Assembly: GCA_017634455.1 (NCBI GenBank)
Contig: JAGBNK010000018.1
Span: forward strand, 1-64,000
Source: Lachnospiraceae bacterium
GTDB lineage: Bacteria; Bacillota; Clostridia; Lachnospirales; Lachnospiraceae
Direction: 5' to 3'
Length of the DNA: 64,000 nt
Position numbers and translations under genes: made by a program. Of the stretch, positions 51,715 through 59,644 are shown one piece after another (position 1 is the stretch's first letter; every line of letters begins with the position of its first letter). A model generated the notes under the pieces. The model made no database searches. It was not told where the DNA came from and saw only the letters and a list, made by a program, of their open reading frames with translations.

Positions 51715-52710
51715 ATGAAGGTTAATATATATTATGGTGGACGCGGAGTTTTAGATGATCCAACACAGTATGTAATTCAGAAAATGGAGAAGGTTTTGAC
51801 AGAGCTTCGAGTGGAAGTTCATAGATATAATATCTATGAGAACAAGAGCATGATTGCAACTCTGCCACAGACCTTGAAGGATGTAGATGGAATTGTATTG
51901 GCTACAACGGTTGAGTGGCTGGGAATTGGTGGATATATGAATGAATTCTTGGATGCCATGTGGTTGTACGGAGACAAGGAGAGGATATCTCAGATTTATA
52001 TGCAGCCGGTTGTTATGTCTACCACATATGGTGAGAGAGAGGGACTTCTTACATTGGAGAATGCCTGGGAGATTTTAGGTGGATTGCCATGTGCCGGATT
52101 GTGCGGATATGTAGATGATTTGGTAGCCTTTGAGATGAACAAGGAATATGCTCATATTATTGAGAAGAAGGCGGAGAACCTATATAGAACCATTTCACAG
52201 AAATCCAAGGGCTTGCCTACAAGTAATCAGGCGGTAACCAGAACGGTTCTTAGAACACCACAATTAGAACTTACTCCACAGGAGAGTGAGCAGTTGTCTC
52301 AATATGCTTCTGATGATAATTATGTGAAGAAACAGAAGCAGGATATAGAGGAGTTGTCTTCTATGTACAGAGGTCTTATGGGCCGTGAGGTGGGAGATCA
52401 GACCACAGAATATATTATGGAATTACAATCACATTTTATATCTCAAAAGGATTTTCATGCCAGATATTCCTTTATGATAACAGGCAAGAAGAAGCCTCTT
52501 ATTTTGGATGTCAATAATGATGAGATTGTATGCAAATATTCTCAGGAGGAGGATATAGATGTATATATCAAGATTCCTGCAGAGATAATGACGCAGTATG
52601 TCAATGGACAGATTACTATTCAGAGAGCTTTCAGTGTGGGCGATATTACAGTTCGCGGTGATTTCAAGACATTGAGAAAGCTTGATGAGATGTTTTCTTT
52701 TACAGCATAG
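51715..52710 (+). CDS. Flavodoxin-like / SCP2 sterol-carrier domain protein
   Basis: 331 residues. N-terminal NADPH-dependent FMN reductase-like fold (MKVNIYYGGRGVLDDPT, GIVLATTVEWLGIGGYMNEFLDAMW). After a helical linker, residues about 240-331 look like an SCP2 domain (YSFMITGKKKPLILDV, GQITIQRAFSVGDITVRGD). ATG 51715 with GAGGGAATG. Function unknown; a redox or lipid-binding role is inferred. Confidence 0.7.
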   Translation: MKVNIYYGGRGVLDDPTQYVIQKMEKVLTELRVEVHRYNIYENKSMIATLPQTLKDVDGIVLATTVEWLGIGGYMNEFLDAMWLYGDKERISQIYMQPVVMSTTYGEREGLLTLENAWEILGGLPCAGLCGYVDDLVAFEMNKEYAHIIEKKAENLYRTISQKSKGLPTSNQAVTRTVLRTPQLELTPQESEQLSQYASDDNYVKKQKQDIEELSSMYRGLMGREVGDQTTEYIMELQSHFISQKDFHARYSFMITGKKKPLILDVNNDEIVCKYSQEEDIDVYIKIPAEIMTQYVNGQITIQRAFSVGDITVRGDFKTLRKLDEMFSFTA

Positions 52711-52752
52711 TAGATAATTAGTTTTAAATATATCAATAGGAGATGGAGAAAA

Positions 52753-53163
52753 ATGAGAGACGATAATTGTATTTTCTGCAAAATTGCCAATGGAGATATT
52801 CCAGCAAGAACAATTTATGAGGATGATGATTTCAGAATTATTATGGATGCAGCACCTGCTACAAAGGGTCATAGCCTGATTCTTCCAAAGGATCATTATG
52901 CTAATTTATTTGAGATGCCAGATGAGTTGGCTGCCAAGGTATTGCCACTTGCCAAGAAGGTGGGAACGGATATGACTGCCAAGCTTGGTTGCGGCGGAAT
53001 GAATGTGGTACAGAATAACGGAGAGGTTGCTGGACAGACAGTTCATCATTTTCATCTACATCTTATTCCAAGATATGAGGATGGCTGCAAGACAGATGTT
53101 ACATGGTCACATGTGGACCTTTCTGATGCAGAATTAGATGATATCTGTAATTTGTTGAAATAG
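52753..53163 (+). CDS. HIT-family hydrolase
   Basis: 136 residues. CIFCKIANGDIPA start and HHFHLHLIPRY (HxHxH) histidine triad are the HIT signature; nucleotide phosphoramidase/hydrolase class (HinT-like). ATG with AGGAGATGG. Confidence 0.95.
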   Translation: MRDDNCIFCKIANGDIPARTIYEDDDFRIIMDAAPATKGHSLILPKDHYANLFEMPDELAAKVLPLAKKVGTDMTAKLGCGGMNVVQNNGEVAGQTVHHFHLHLIPRYEDGCKTDVTWSHVDLSDAELDDICNLLK

Positions 53164-53171
53164 TAGGACCT

Positions 53172-53831
53172 ATGGATAGAGCATTTACTTATATTAAGAG
53201 AATACCAATTACCATAGCCTTGGTTTTAATCAATATAGTGGTATTTGTGGCTTTAGAAATAGTTGGTGATACACAGGACGGATTATTTATGCTTCAGCAT
53301 GGAGCCATGAATCCAGTGGAAGTTTTGTATAATCATCAATGGTATAGATTATTTACTTCAATGTTTCTGCATTTCGGTGGAGTACATCTATTTAATAATA
53401 TGTTTCTGCTGGCAGTGCTGGGACAGTATTTGGAGCCTGCTTTAGGATATGTGAAGTATCTGGCCATATATCTGTTTTCAGGATTGGGCGGTAGCTTTGC
53501 ATCCATGCTTTATATGCTGGTGCTGGGAGATAATAATATATCAGCCGGGGCATCCGGTGCTATATATGGTATAGTAGGAGGACTGCTGATAGTTGTTTTG
53601 GTAAATCGCGGTAAGTTTAGGGGATTTAAAACCAGAAGTATACTTATTATGCTTGCGCTGTCTCTCTACGGTGGATTTACGGGAACCCGAACAGATAATG
53701 CGGCTCATATTGGTGGCTTGATAGTTGGAATTATATTGACTTTTTTCCTTTATGGGATTAAAACTATAATTACATTAAAGAAGTTGAGACAGTATGATTT
53801 AGAGAATAATTTTGAGTATATAGATAATTAA
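53172..53831 (+). CDS. Rhomboid-family intramembrane serine protease
   Basis: 219 residues, six helices. HFGGVHLFNNMF, catalytic Ser in SAGASGAIYG and catalytic His in AAHIGGLIVG form the dyad. Cleaves substrates within membranes; substrate unknown. Nine bases after the HIT gene. Confidence 0.93.
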   Translation: MDRAFTYIKRIPITIALVLINIVVFVALEIVGDTQDGLFMLQHGAMNPVEVLYNHQWYRLFTSMFLHFGGVHLFNNMFLLAVLGQYLEPALGYVKYLAIYLFSGLGGSFASMLYMLVLGDNNISAGASGAIYGIVGGLLIVVLVNRGKFRGFKTRSILIMLALSLYGGFTGTRTDNAAHIGGLIVGIILTFFLYGIKTIITLKKLRQYDLENNFEYIDN

Positions 53832-53844
53832 TGAGGTTGAGACT

Positions 53845-53997
53845 ATGGATAAAGATAATGTGCTGGTAATCACATGTCCCTGCTGTGGCAAGAAGATTGA
53901 AATCAGTGAAGAAGAATTCGAGCGACGAATACAACAGGTAGGACGTATGGTTCCTATGTTTTGTACCAATGATTGTGCTATTAGATTTAGTAGCTGA
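53845..53997 (+). CDS. Small zinc-ribbon-like protein
   Basis: 50 residues, below usual gene-calling length. ITCPCCGKKIEIS and CTNDCAIRF give two Cys pairs suited to bind zinc. It has GAGGTTGAG upstream and lies 13 bases after the rhomboid gene. Function unknown. Confidence 0.7.
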   Translation: MDKDNVLVITCPCCGKKIEISEEEFERRIQQVGRMVPMFCTNDCAIRFSS

Positions 53998-54010
53998 TTA
54001 TGCTGAATAT

Positions 54011-54046
54011 CCTCGGAAATGTCTAGGGGCATTTCCGGGGTTTTTT
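54011..54046 (+). terminator. Intrinsic terminator
   Basis: CCTCGGAAATG (54011-54021) pairs with CATTTCCGGGG (54030-54040), then six Ts. Ends the HIT-rhomboid unit. Confidence 0.88.
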
Positions 54047-54164
54047 ATTTGCTTCAATATGTACAATTAAGATATAAAACTGCCCCAAGCTTCGTCATTA
54101 AATCAGTGGAGTATGTTATAATTCAATAGTATGTAAAAAATTGTTGAGACAAAAGAGGAAGAAA

Positions 54165-55784
54165 ATGGGAAAGATATCAGAACTGGAAATGATGGATATA
54201 GCCTGTGATGAGCTTGTAGATACTCTTGCTGCTACGGGAATTGATTTGATGCAGGCCATGTCATCCAAGCTGGATATAGATGCAGGATTACGATATTGTG
54301 CAGACGACAAGAACTTCTATATAGAAACTATCCATTCCTACATGGTAGATAATAAAATCAAGGAATTAGAGAAGCAGTATCAATTACAAGATTGGCGGGA
54401 GTACAGGATGATTGTACATACCATCAAGGGCGCATCCAAGACGATTGGCGCATTAGATTTATTTCAGGAAGCTGAGAAGCTTGAAATGGCAGCCAAGGAT
54501 TTGGATGGAGATTATATATTAGCCAATCATGACAGCTTCCTTGAGGCTTATAATATATTGCTTGAGTTTATTCATGATACATTTCTGGCGGCCCAGAGAA
54601 TTAACGACGGAGTAAATGATGATGTGCTGGCTTCTCAGGGAGAAGTGCTTAATTCCGCGCAGTATGTGGTAGACAGTCTGGAGAATCTAAATAACCAAAT
54701 AGTGGGAACTTCCAGTGCAACCATCAGTGGAGCAGAAGTGCTGGCTTCTATGAAAGCCAGTATAGGTATGGCAAATATTTTGGTTGTTGATGATACCTAT
54801 ATGTATCTCCAGTTGATGAAGAAGATTCTGTCCGGTAAGCATAATGTATATCTGGCTGAGTCTGCTGAGGTGGCCCTTGAGATGCTTGACTTGATACATG
54901 TTGATTTGATGCTTCTGGATGTACATATGCCTGATGTGGATGGGCTGGAACTTCTGCGCATTATAAGAAATAATTCCAAGTACAATGAGATTCCAGTTAT
55001 ATTGCTGACAGCAGACGAGGATGAAGAGACTGAGAGTGCAGGTTTTGAGGAAGGAGCCATCGATTATATCAGGAAGCCTTTCAATAATACTATCGCTCTC
55101 CAGAGAATTCATAGGGTGTTGGAACTGTCATATCTCCAGAAGAGTCTGGTGCACGAGGTGGAGAAGCAGACTCGCAAGGCGGAGAGTAGACGAATCAGAG
55201 TGGAGAAGATGTCTACACAGGTTATTGCTGCTCTTGCAGGAGCAGTGGATGCCAAGGATAGATATACCAACGGTCATTCAAGTCGAGTGGCTAAATATTC
55301 TGTTATGATTGGTGAGCGAATGGGTTATGATGATGAACAACTGAAACAGTTGGAGTATGCGGCATTGCTTCATGATGTGGGCAAAATTGGAATACCAGAC
55401 AGTATTATCAAGAAAAGTTCCGGATTGACGGATCAGGAATATGAGATTATTAAATCTCACCCGATTATAGGTTCACAGATACTTAGCAAGATTACAGAAA
55501 TCCCAAATATTGAGATAGGAGCTAAGTGGCATCATGAGAGATTTGATGGCAAGGGATATCCGGACCATTTACAGGGATATGACATTCCGGAGGTGGCACG
55601 AATAATTGGAGTAGCAGATACTTATGATGCAATGGCTTCCAAGCGAAGCTATAGAGATACGTTGCCACAGAATATTGTGCGCCAGGAAATTGAAAAAGGC
55701 GTAGGAACCCAGTTTGATCCAGCCATAGCGCAGATTATGTTGGATATTATTGATGAGGATACAGATTACAAGTTACAGGAGTGA
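54165..55784 (+). CDS. Hpt-REC-HD-GYP protein (cyclic-di-GMP phosphodiesterase)
   Basis: 539 residues from ATG 54165 (GAGGAAG). Hpt-like domain at about 60-150 (VHTIKGASKTIGA, His phospho-acceptor), receiver domain with ILVVDDTYMY and LMLLDVHMPDVDGLELL, and the HD-GYP domain: LLHDVGKIGIPD, KSHPIIGSQIL, HHERFDGKGYP. Hydrolyses c-di-GMP; the Hpt and receiver imply phosphorelay control. Could receive signals from the orphan Hpt at 41817. Confidence 0.93.
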   Translation: MGKISELEMMDIACDELVDTLAATGIDLMQAMSSKLDIDAGLRYCADDKNFYIETIHSYMVDNKIKELEKQYQLQDWREYRMIVHTIKGASKTIGALDLFQEAEKLEMAAKDLDGDYILANHDSFLEAYNILLEFIHDTFLAAQRINDGVNDDVLASQGEVLNSAQYVVDSLENLNNQIVGTSSATISGAEVLASMKASIGMANILVVDDTYMYLQLMKKILSGKHNVYLAESAEVALEMLDLIHVDLMLLDVHMPDVDGLELLRIIRNNSKYNEIPVILLTADEDEETESAGFEEGAIDYIRKPFNNTIALQRIHRVLELSYLQKSLVHEVEKQTRKAESRRIRVEKMSTQVIAALAGAVDAKDRYTNGHSSRVAKYSVMIGERMGYDDEQLKQLEYAALLHDVGKIGIPDSIIKKSSGLTDQEYEIIKSHPIIGSQILSKITEIPNIEIGAKWHHERFDGKGYPDHLQGYDIPEVARIIGVADTYDAMASKRSYRDTLPQNIVRQEIEKGVGTQFDPAIAQIMLDIIDEDTDYKLQE

Positions 55785-55815
55785 TGAGAGAATTTGTAAA
55801 ATGAGGGAATAGTAT

Positions 55816-56523
55816 ATGAGATTGAGATTAATGACACAGACTGTGATTATAATGATATATATGATAGAGCTGGCAGGCCTCATATTTGTCACACAACCTC
55901 AGTATAAGAAGAAGCATTATGTGCCTGTGAAAATGTTATGTAGCTTGTCTTTTGTAGGCGCAGCTATAGTATTTGGCATAGTAAGTGGACATGTAAATTA
56001 TATGGCATATTTAATGGGACCCCTGGTAATGTGTGCCCTTGGAGATTTGTTCATGGGATTGTATCAGGTGGGCAGTCACAAGAGACAGTTGGTGCTTGGA
56101 ATAATTTTTTTTCTGATGGCCCATATGGGACTTATATATATCATGTTTAGGTTAGATGGCAGGTTGGATGTAATTAATTTCCTGCTTCCGATAATGATGG
56201 TGATAATATTTCTCATAGTGAAGAAGAAATGTCATATTCATATGGGACGAGTGACATATTTAGCTTGTGTCTACTGCGGCTTTTTATCCTTTATGCTTGC
56301 CAAGGCCATAAGCTATATGGTATTTAATTTCAGCCTGGCTGGAGCCTGGATAGGTATAGCGGGGATTTTGTTTTTCGTTTCGGACTTTAGCATTATTTTC
56401 TTATATTTCTACAAGTTCAAGAACAAGACCAACAGACAGAAGGTTCATATTTTCAACCTCCTGACTTATTTTATGGCAGTTATGGCTTTTGATATCAGTA
56501 TATTATATATGGTTATGATATAG
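55816..56523 (+). CDS. YhhN-family membrane protein (lysoplasmalogenase-like)
   Basis: 235 residues, about eight helices. ALGDLFMGLYQVG, FFLMAHMGLIYI and GILFFVSDFSIIF fit the YhhN/TMEM86 pattern with conserved acidic residues in helices. Family members hydrolyse lysoplasmalogens in mammals; plasmalogens occur in anaerobic clostridia. GAGGGAATAG ribosome site. Confidence 0.75.
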   Translation: MRLRLMTQTVIIMIYMIELAGLIFVTQPQYKKKHYVPVKMLCSLSFVGAAIVFGIVSGHVNYMAYLMGPLVMCALGDLFMGLYQVGSHKRQLVLGIIFFLMAHMGLIYIMFRLDGRLDVINFLLPIMMVIIFLIVKKKCHIHMGRVTYLACVYCGFLSFMLAKAISYMVFNFSLAGAWIGIAGILFFVSDFSIIFLYFYKFKNKTNRQKVHIFNLLTYFMAVMAFDISILYMVMI

Positions 56524-56528
56524 AAAAT

Positions 56529-56577
56529 AAGCACATCCCAGAATCGGCAAAGGATTCAATAGGATGTGCTTTATTTT
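56529..56577 (+). terminator. Bidirectional terminator between YhhN and ThiT genes
   Basis: AAGCACATCC (56529-56538) pairs with GGATGTGCTT (56562-56571), with an inner stem GAATC/GATTC. T-rich to the right and A-rich to the left. Confidence 0.85.
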
Positions 56578-56602
56578 TAGTAAAGAGGATATTTAGAGTT
56601 TA

Positions 56603-57199
56603 CTAATTCTGTGAAGTAGCTGGCTTTGATACTGCATCCTGAGATACAAGAAGCTTTGGAGCAACAGCTGCAAGAACTCCCATTGCAACAGCTACGATAA
56701 CTGTATCAGCAAGCATGTAAGAGCCATTATAGATAAGGCTGTACAAAGCAACATTCATTCCTTCTGGTGCATAGCTACCCCAGAGTACGATACCTGAAAT
56801 GAAACTGCAGAGGAAACGAAGTGCTCCAACAATTACAGAACCACATACAGCACCTACAACCTTGTTCTTTTTATAGCCAAATGCGAATACCATACCAAGT
56901 CCTAATACAGAGAATGCCAAGAGGTAATCCAGGAGGATACATCCAAGCTGGGCTGCCAATGTAGCGCAGTACATTACATTGGAGAAGCCGATAATCATCT
57001 GCAAGAGACCATGTACAAATCCTGTAAATACGCCCCATTTAGCACCGTTTCTGAATCCCATTACTACAAGTGGAATCATTTCAAGAGTGATTGAGCCACC
57101 GAAAGGCATATCTCCGAATTTGAGAAATGATAATACTGTGGCAAGGGCAATAAGCATAGCACCTTCTACCATAATGCGTGTTTTTGACGAAGTGTTCAT
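56603..57199 (-). CDS. thiT: Thiamine ECF transporter substrate-binding protein ThiT
   Basis: 198 residues from ATG at 57199 with AAAGGAG; a longer frame upstream lies in the riboswitch. Six helices; FGGSITLEMIPLVVMGFRNGAKWG is the ThiT thiamine-site motif, with WGSYAPEGMNVALYS later. Works with a shared energising module to import thiamine. Control by the TPP riboswitch upstream confirms the assignment. Confidence 0.92.
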   Translation of the reverse strand: MNTSSKTRIMVEGAMLIALATVLSFLKFGDMPFGGSITLEMIPLVVMGFRNGAKWGVFTGFVHGLLQMIIGFSNVMYCATLAAQLGCILLDYLLAFSVLGLGMVFAFGYKKNKVVGAVCGSVIVGALRFLCSFISGIVLWGSYAPEGMNVALYSLIYNGSYMLADTVIVAVAMGVLAAVAPKLLVSQDAVSKPATSQN

Positions 57200-57245
57200 A
57201 ATAAAAAATCTCCTTTCATGAACACATGCCAGGAGAATAAATATA

Positions 57246-57330
57246 GTTAGCTTCCTTCCGCCGGTATTATCCGGTTCAAGTGTTGAGGGTCGATGGGTTA
57301 CACATCTCTCAGCAATTGCGCCCCTAGCAT
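57246..57330 (-). promoter_or_regulatory. TPP riboswitch (THI element)
   Basis: On the minus strand: CTAGGGGCGC, GCTGAGAGA, ACCC, then ACTTGAACCGGATAATACCG and GCGGAAGGAAGC. This follows the THI-box order (GGGG...CTGAGA...ACCC...CTGA-like, GATAATACC, GCG-AGGAAG). It lies about 50 bases before the thiT start, so thiamine pyrophosphate would reduce expression. Confidence 0.93.
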
Positions 57331-57374
57331 GTAGTATTATATTGTCAATCAACGTTTCTAATTATAAGCATTTA

Positions 57375-57429
57375 CAAAAAACCAGTCAAGATGATTGATG
57401 GATTAATTATCAAATCATCTCAACCGGTC
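57375..57429 (-). terminator. Intrinsic terminator of the LtaS-like gene
   Basis: On the minus strand ACCGGTTGAGATGATT pairs with AATCATCTTGACTGGT with one or two mismatches, then six Ts. Confidence 0.88.
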
Positions 57430-57435
57430 ATTTAA

Positions 57436-59523
57436 TTATTGTTCTTCAGTTTCAGCATCCTGTATTGAAGTAGAAGGAATATCTACATCATCAGTATTTT
57501 CCATTTTGACATTGCCATCTTCGTCAAGCTCTTTTAAATAAATCTTGCAGCTGTTTGACTGCCTGAATATAGTATTGCTTGAACCTAATTGACATACAGT
57601 GATGGTGTCACCATTTTTTATGTCATCCAAGCTGATGGACAGGCATTGGCCACTATGATAAGTGGTATCTACCTTGGAACCATTTACATATACGCTGCTC
57701 CAGTTGGTGAAGTTCTCGCCATATATATGTAAATTGCCGTTAAATGCGTAGGCTCGATTGATAACAACATCAGCGATACCCATTTCCAAATCAGTGGCAG
57801 GATATAAGTCTGTGCCATTGTATGCATATCTCTTGCCATAGAGTAAATCGTATTGAAGCATTTCCAAATCATTCATATATACATGAGTGCCGGCTTTGGT
57901 ATTCTTGTGGAGCATAGCCTGATTATAATTGGTCATAGTTCCCTGATGTATGCCCAGACGATCGAAGTATTCGGCAACCAACTGGTAGCTTGTTAAATCA
58001 CAATCTTCCTTTGGCATATCGAAATTGTTCCAAGTGATATACTTGGTTTTGTAGAGATCTCCGGTAGCAACTTCGTCCTCTGTTAGGCCCATGGTTGGTA
58101 AATGATCTCCGAACATAATAACCAAAGTGTCTTCCCCGGTGGCATCGATTGCATCGATGAATTCCTTCAGGAATTTGTCTTCGTCGTGAAGGCGGTTTAC
58201 ATAATAATTCCAGCTGTTATTCTGGGCTTCTGTCTTGCCATTTGCCACTGTTGTAATGGCATTGTCATCTTCGTACTTGGTGGTTGGATAATCACCGTGA
58301 GTCTGGACTGTAATAGTGTAAATGAAATCAGCAGATTCAGTTGATTTCATGGCATTGACTGTGGCATCCACCAATATTTCATCTGTAGGCCAAGAGCCCA
58401 TTGGTGTGTAATCTGTAATATCAAGCATTTCTTTACTCTGGAAAGTGTCAAATCCCATTTTAGAAAATGCATTGGCACGGCTGTAGAAGTTTCCGCCGTT
58501 ATTGTGAACAACATGGCTTGAGTAGCCTAAGTGTCTTAAATCGCTGGCAAAACTCTCTAAACTAGGGCATGAGTTCTGCTTCAAAATGGTCTTCTGAGGA
58601 TATTCACCCGGACCAAAGAAGGAGCAGGACATACCAGTTAGAACTTCAAACTCCGTATTACAGGTTCCGGCTCCCACAACCGGTACTGTCAGATGACCTG
58701 TAGAATAATTCTTTTCCAGGTAGTGGAAGTAAGGAATTGGATCTTCGGAAGTTTCCAGGAAATTACATTCTGACACATCGAAGTAAGATTCAAGCAATAC
58801 AACCACAATGTTTGGAGCACTCTTTGTATCTAATGTGCTAGGCCCCTGACTTGTTTCTTCTACAACCTTATCTACATTTTCATCGGAATACATAAATGGA
58901 GCTTTCATGCCCCTGTCAAATACACTGGTGGCGAAACCGTATATATATCCGTTGTCTCTGTATCCCTGAGCAAGGTTGCCAAAGTAAGAAGATATAACTC
59001 CTGTCTCCTGTAAAGCGTCAGTGACGACAGGAACACTGGCAAATGATACTACAATCAGCAGAATCTTGCACCAGTATGGGAATCTAGGCTCCAAGGATTT
59101 GCCCTTGATAAATAGTAGAATCATCAATACTGCGTAACCACCGATGGCTCCTGCTGAAAGTAGAAATTGCTTGAAGCTGAAGTAGTTGGTATTCTGCATT
59201 GTGAGCAGGTCGCTTATCATGGCCAAATCAGTGAAACCGAAAGGCGTAACACGGTTGATAAGCACGATACAGTTTACAATTCCTAAAGTTACGAATACGG
59301 CACTGATTACCATTCGCATGAAAGTCTGTTTCTTGGTTATATAACATAAGGTGTAGCATACAAAAATCAGGAATGAGTTATACAGATATGGACCCGTGTG
59401 ATCTACAACGAATGAACATGCTCCAAGAAATGAGTGACGACTGAGCCACTCCAGTACAAAGCACATAATAAGTGAAAGGGGTATATGTGCTAATAAAGAG
59501 TTTCTATTTAAAAAGTTCTTCAT
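57436..59523 (-). CDS. LtaS-like sulfatase-fold phosphoglycerol transferase
   Basis: 695 residues. Five N-terminal helices, then the extracytoplasmic sulfatase-type domain: NIVVVLLESYFDV (metal-binding Glu), GAGTCNTEFEVLTG (nucleophile Thr), VVHNNGGNFYSR, and MFGDHLPTMG (metal-binding Asp-His). A C-terminal beta-rich domain from about residue 590 (YAFNGNLHIYGENFTNWSSVYVNG) resembles an IPT/Ig fold, and the tail is acidic. Transfers glycerol phosphate to build lipoteichoic acid or a similar polymer. SD AGGAGG. Confidence 0.88.
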   Translation of the reverse strand: MKNFLNRNSLLAHIPLSLIMCFVLEWLSRHSFLGACSFVVDHTGPYLYNSFLIFVCYTLCYITKKQTFMRMVISAVFVTLGIVNCIVLINRVTPFGFTDLAMISDLLTMQNTNYFSFKQFLLSAGAIGGYAVLMILLFIKGKSLEPRFPYWCKILLIVVSFASVPVVTDALQETGVISSYFGNLAQGYRDNGYIYGFATSVFDRGMKAPFMYSDENVDKVVEETSQGPSTLDTKSAPNIVVVLLESYFDVSECNFLETSEDPIPYFHYLEKNYSTGHLTVPVVGAGTCNTEFEVLTGMSCSFFGPGEYPQKTILKQNSCPSLESFASDLRHLGYSSHVVHNNGGNFYSRANAFSKMGFDTFQSKEMLDITDYTPMGSWPTDEILVDATVNAMKSTESADFIYTITVQTHGDYPTTKYEDDNAITTVANGKTEAQNNSWNYYVNRLHDEDKFLKEFIDAIDATGEDTLVIMFGDHLPTMGLTEDEVATGDLYKTKYITWNNFDMPKEDCDLTSYQLVAEYFDRLGIHQGTMTNYNQAMLHKNTKAGTHVYMNDLEMLQYDLLYGKRYAYNGTDLYPATDLEMGIADVVINRAYAFNGNLHIYGENFTNWSSVYVNGSKVDTTYHSGQCLSISLDDIKNGDTITVCQLGSSNTIFRQSNSCKIYLKELDEDGNVKMENTDDVDIPSTSIQDAETEEQ

Positions 59524-59644
59524 GTTTCCTCCTTAAAATAAGGACAATATCTATAATTAGTGATAAAATGTTTTCATGTTTAGCGTTTGCAATTATACCA
59601 TTTTAAAAATGCATATGCAATAAATGAGGATATTAGGAGAACAC

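Noticed and set aside
57200-57352. N-terminal extension of ThiT
   Set aside because: It is the translated TPP riboswitch, not protein.
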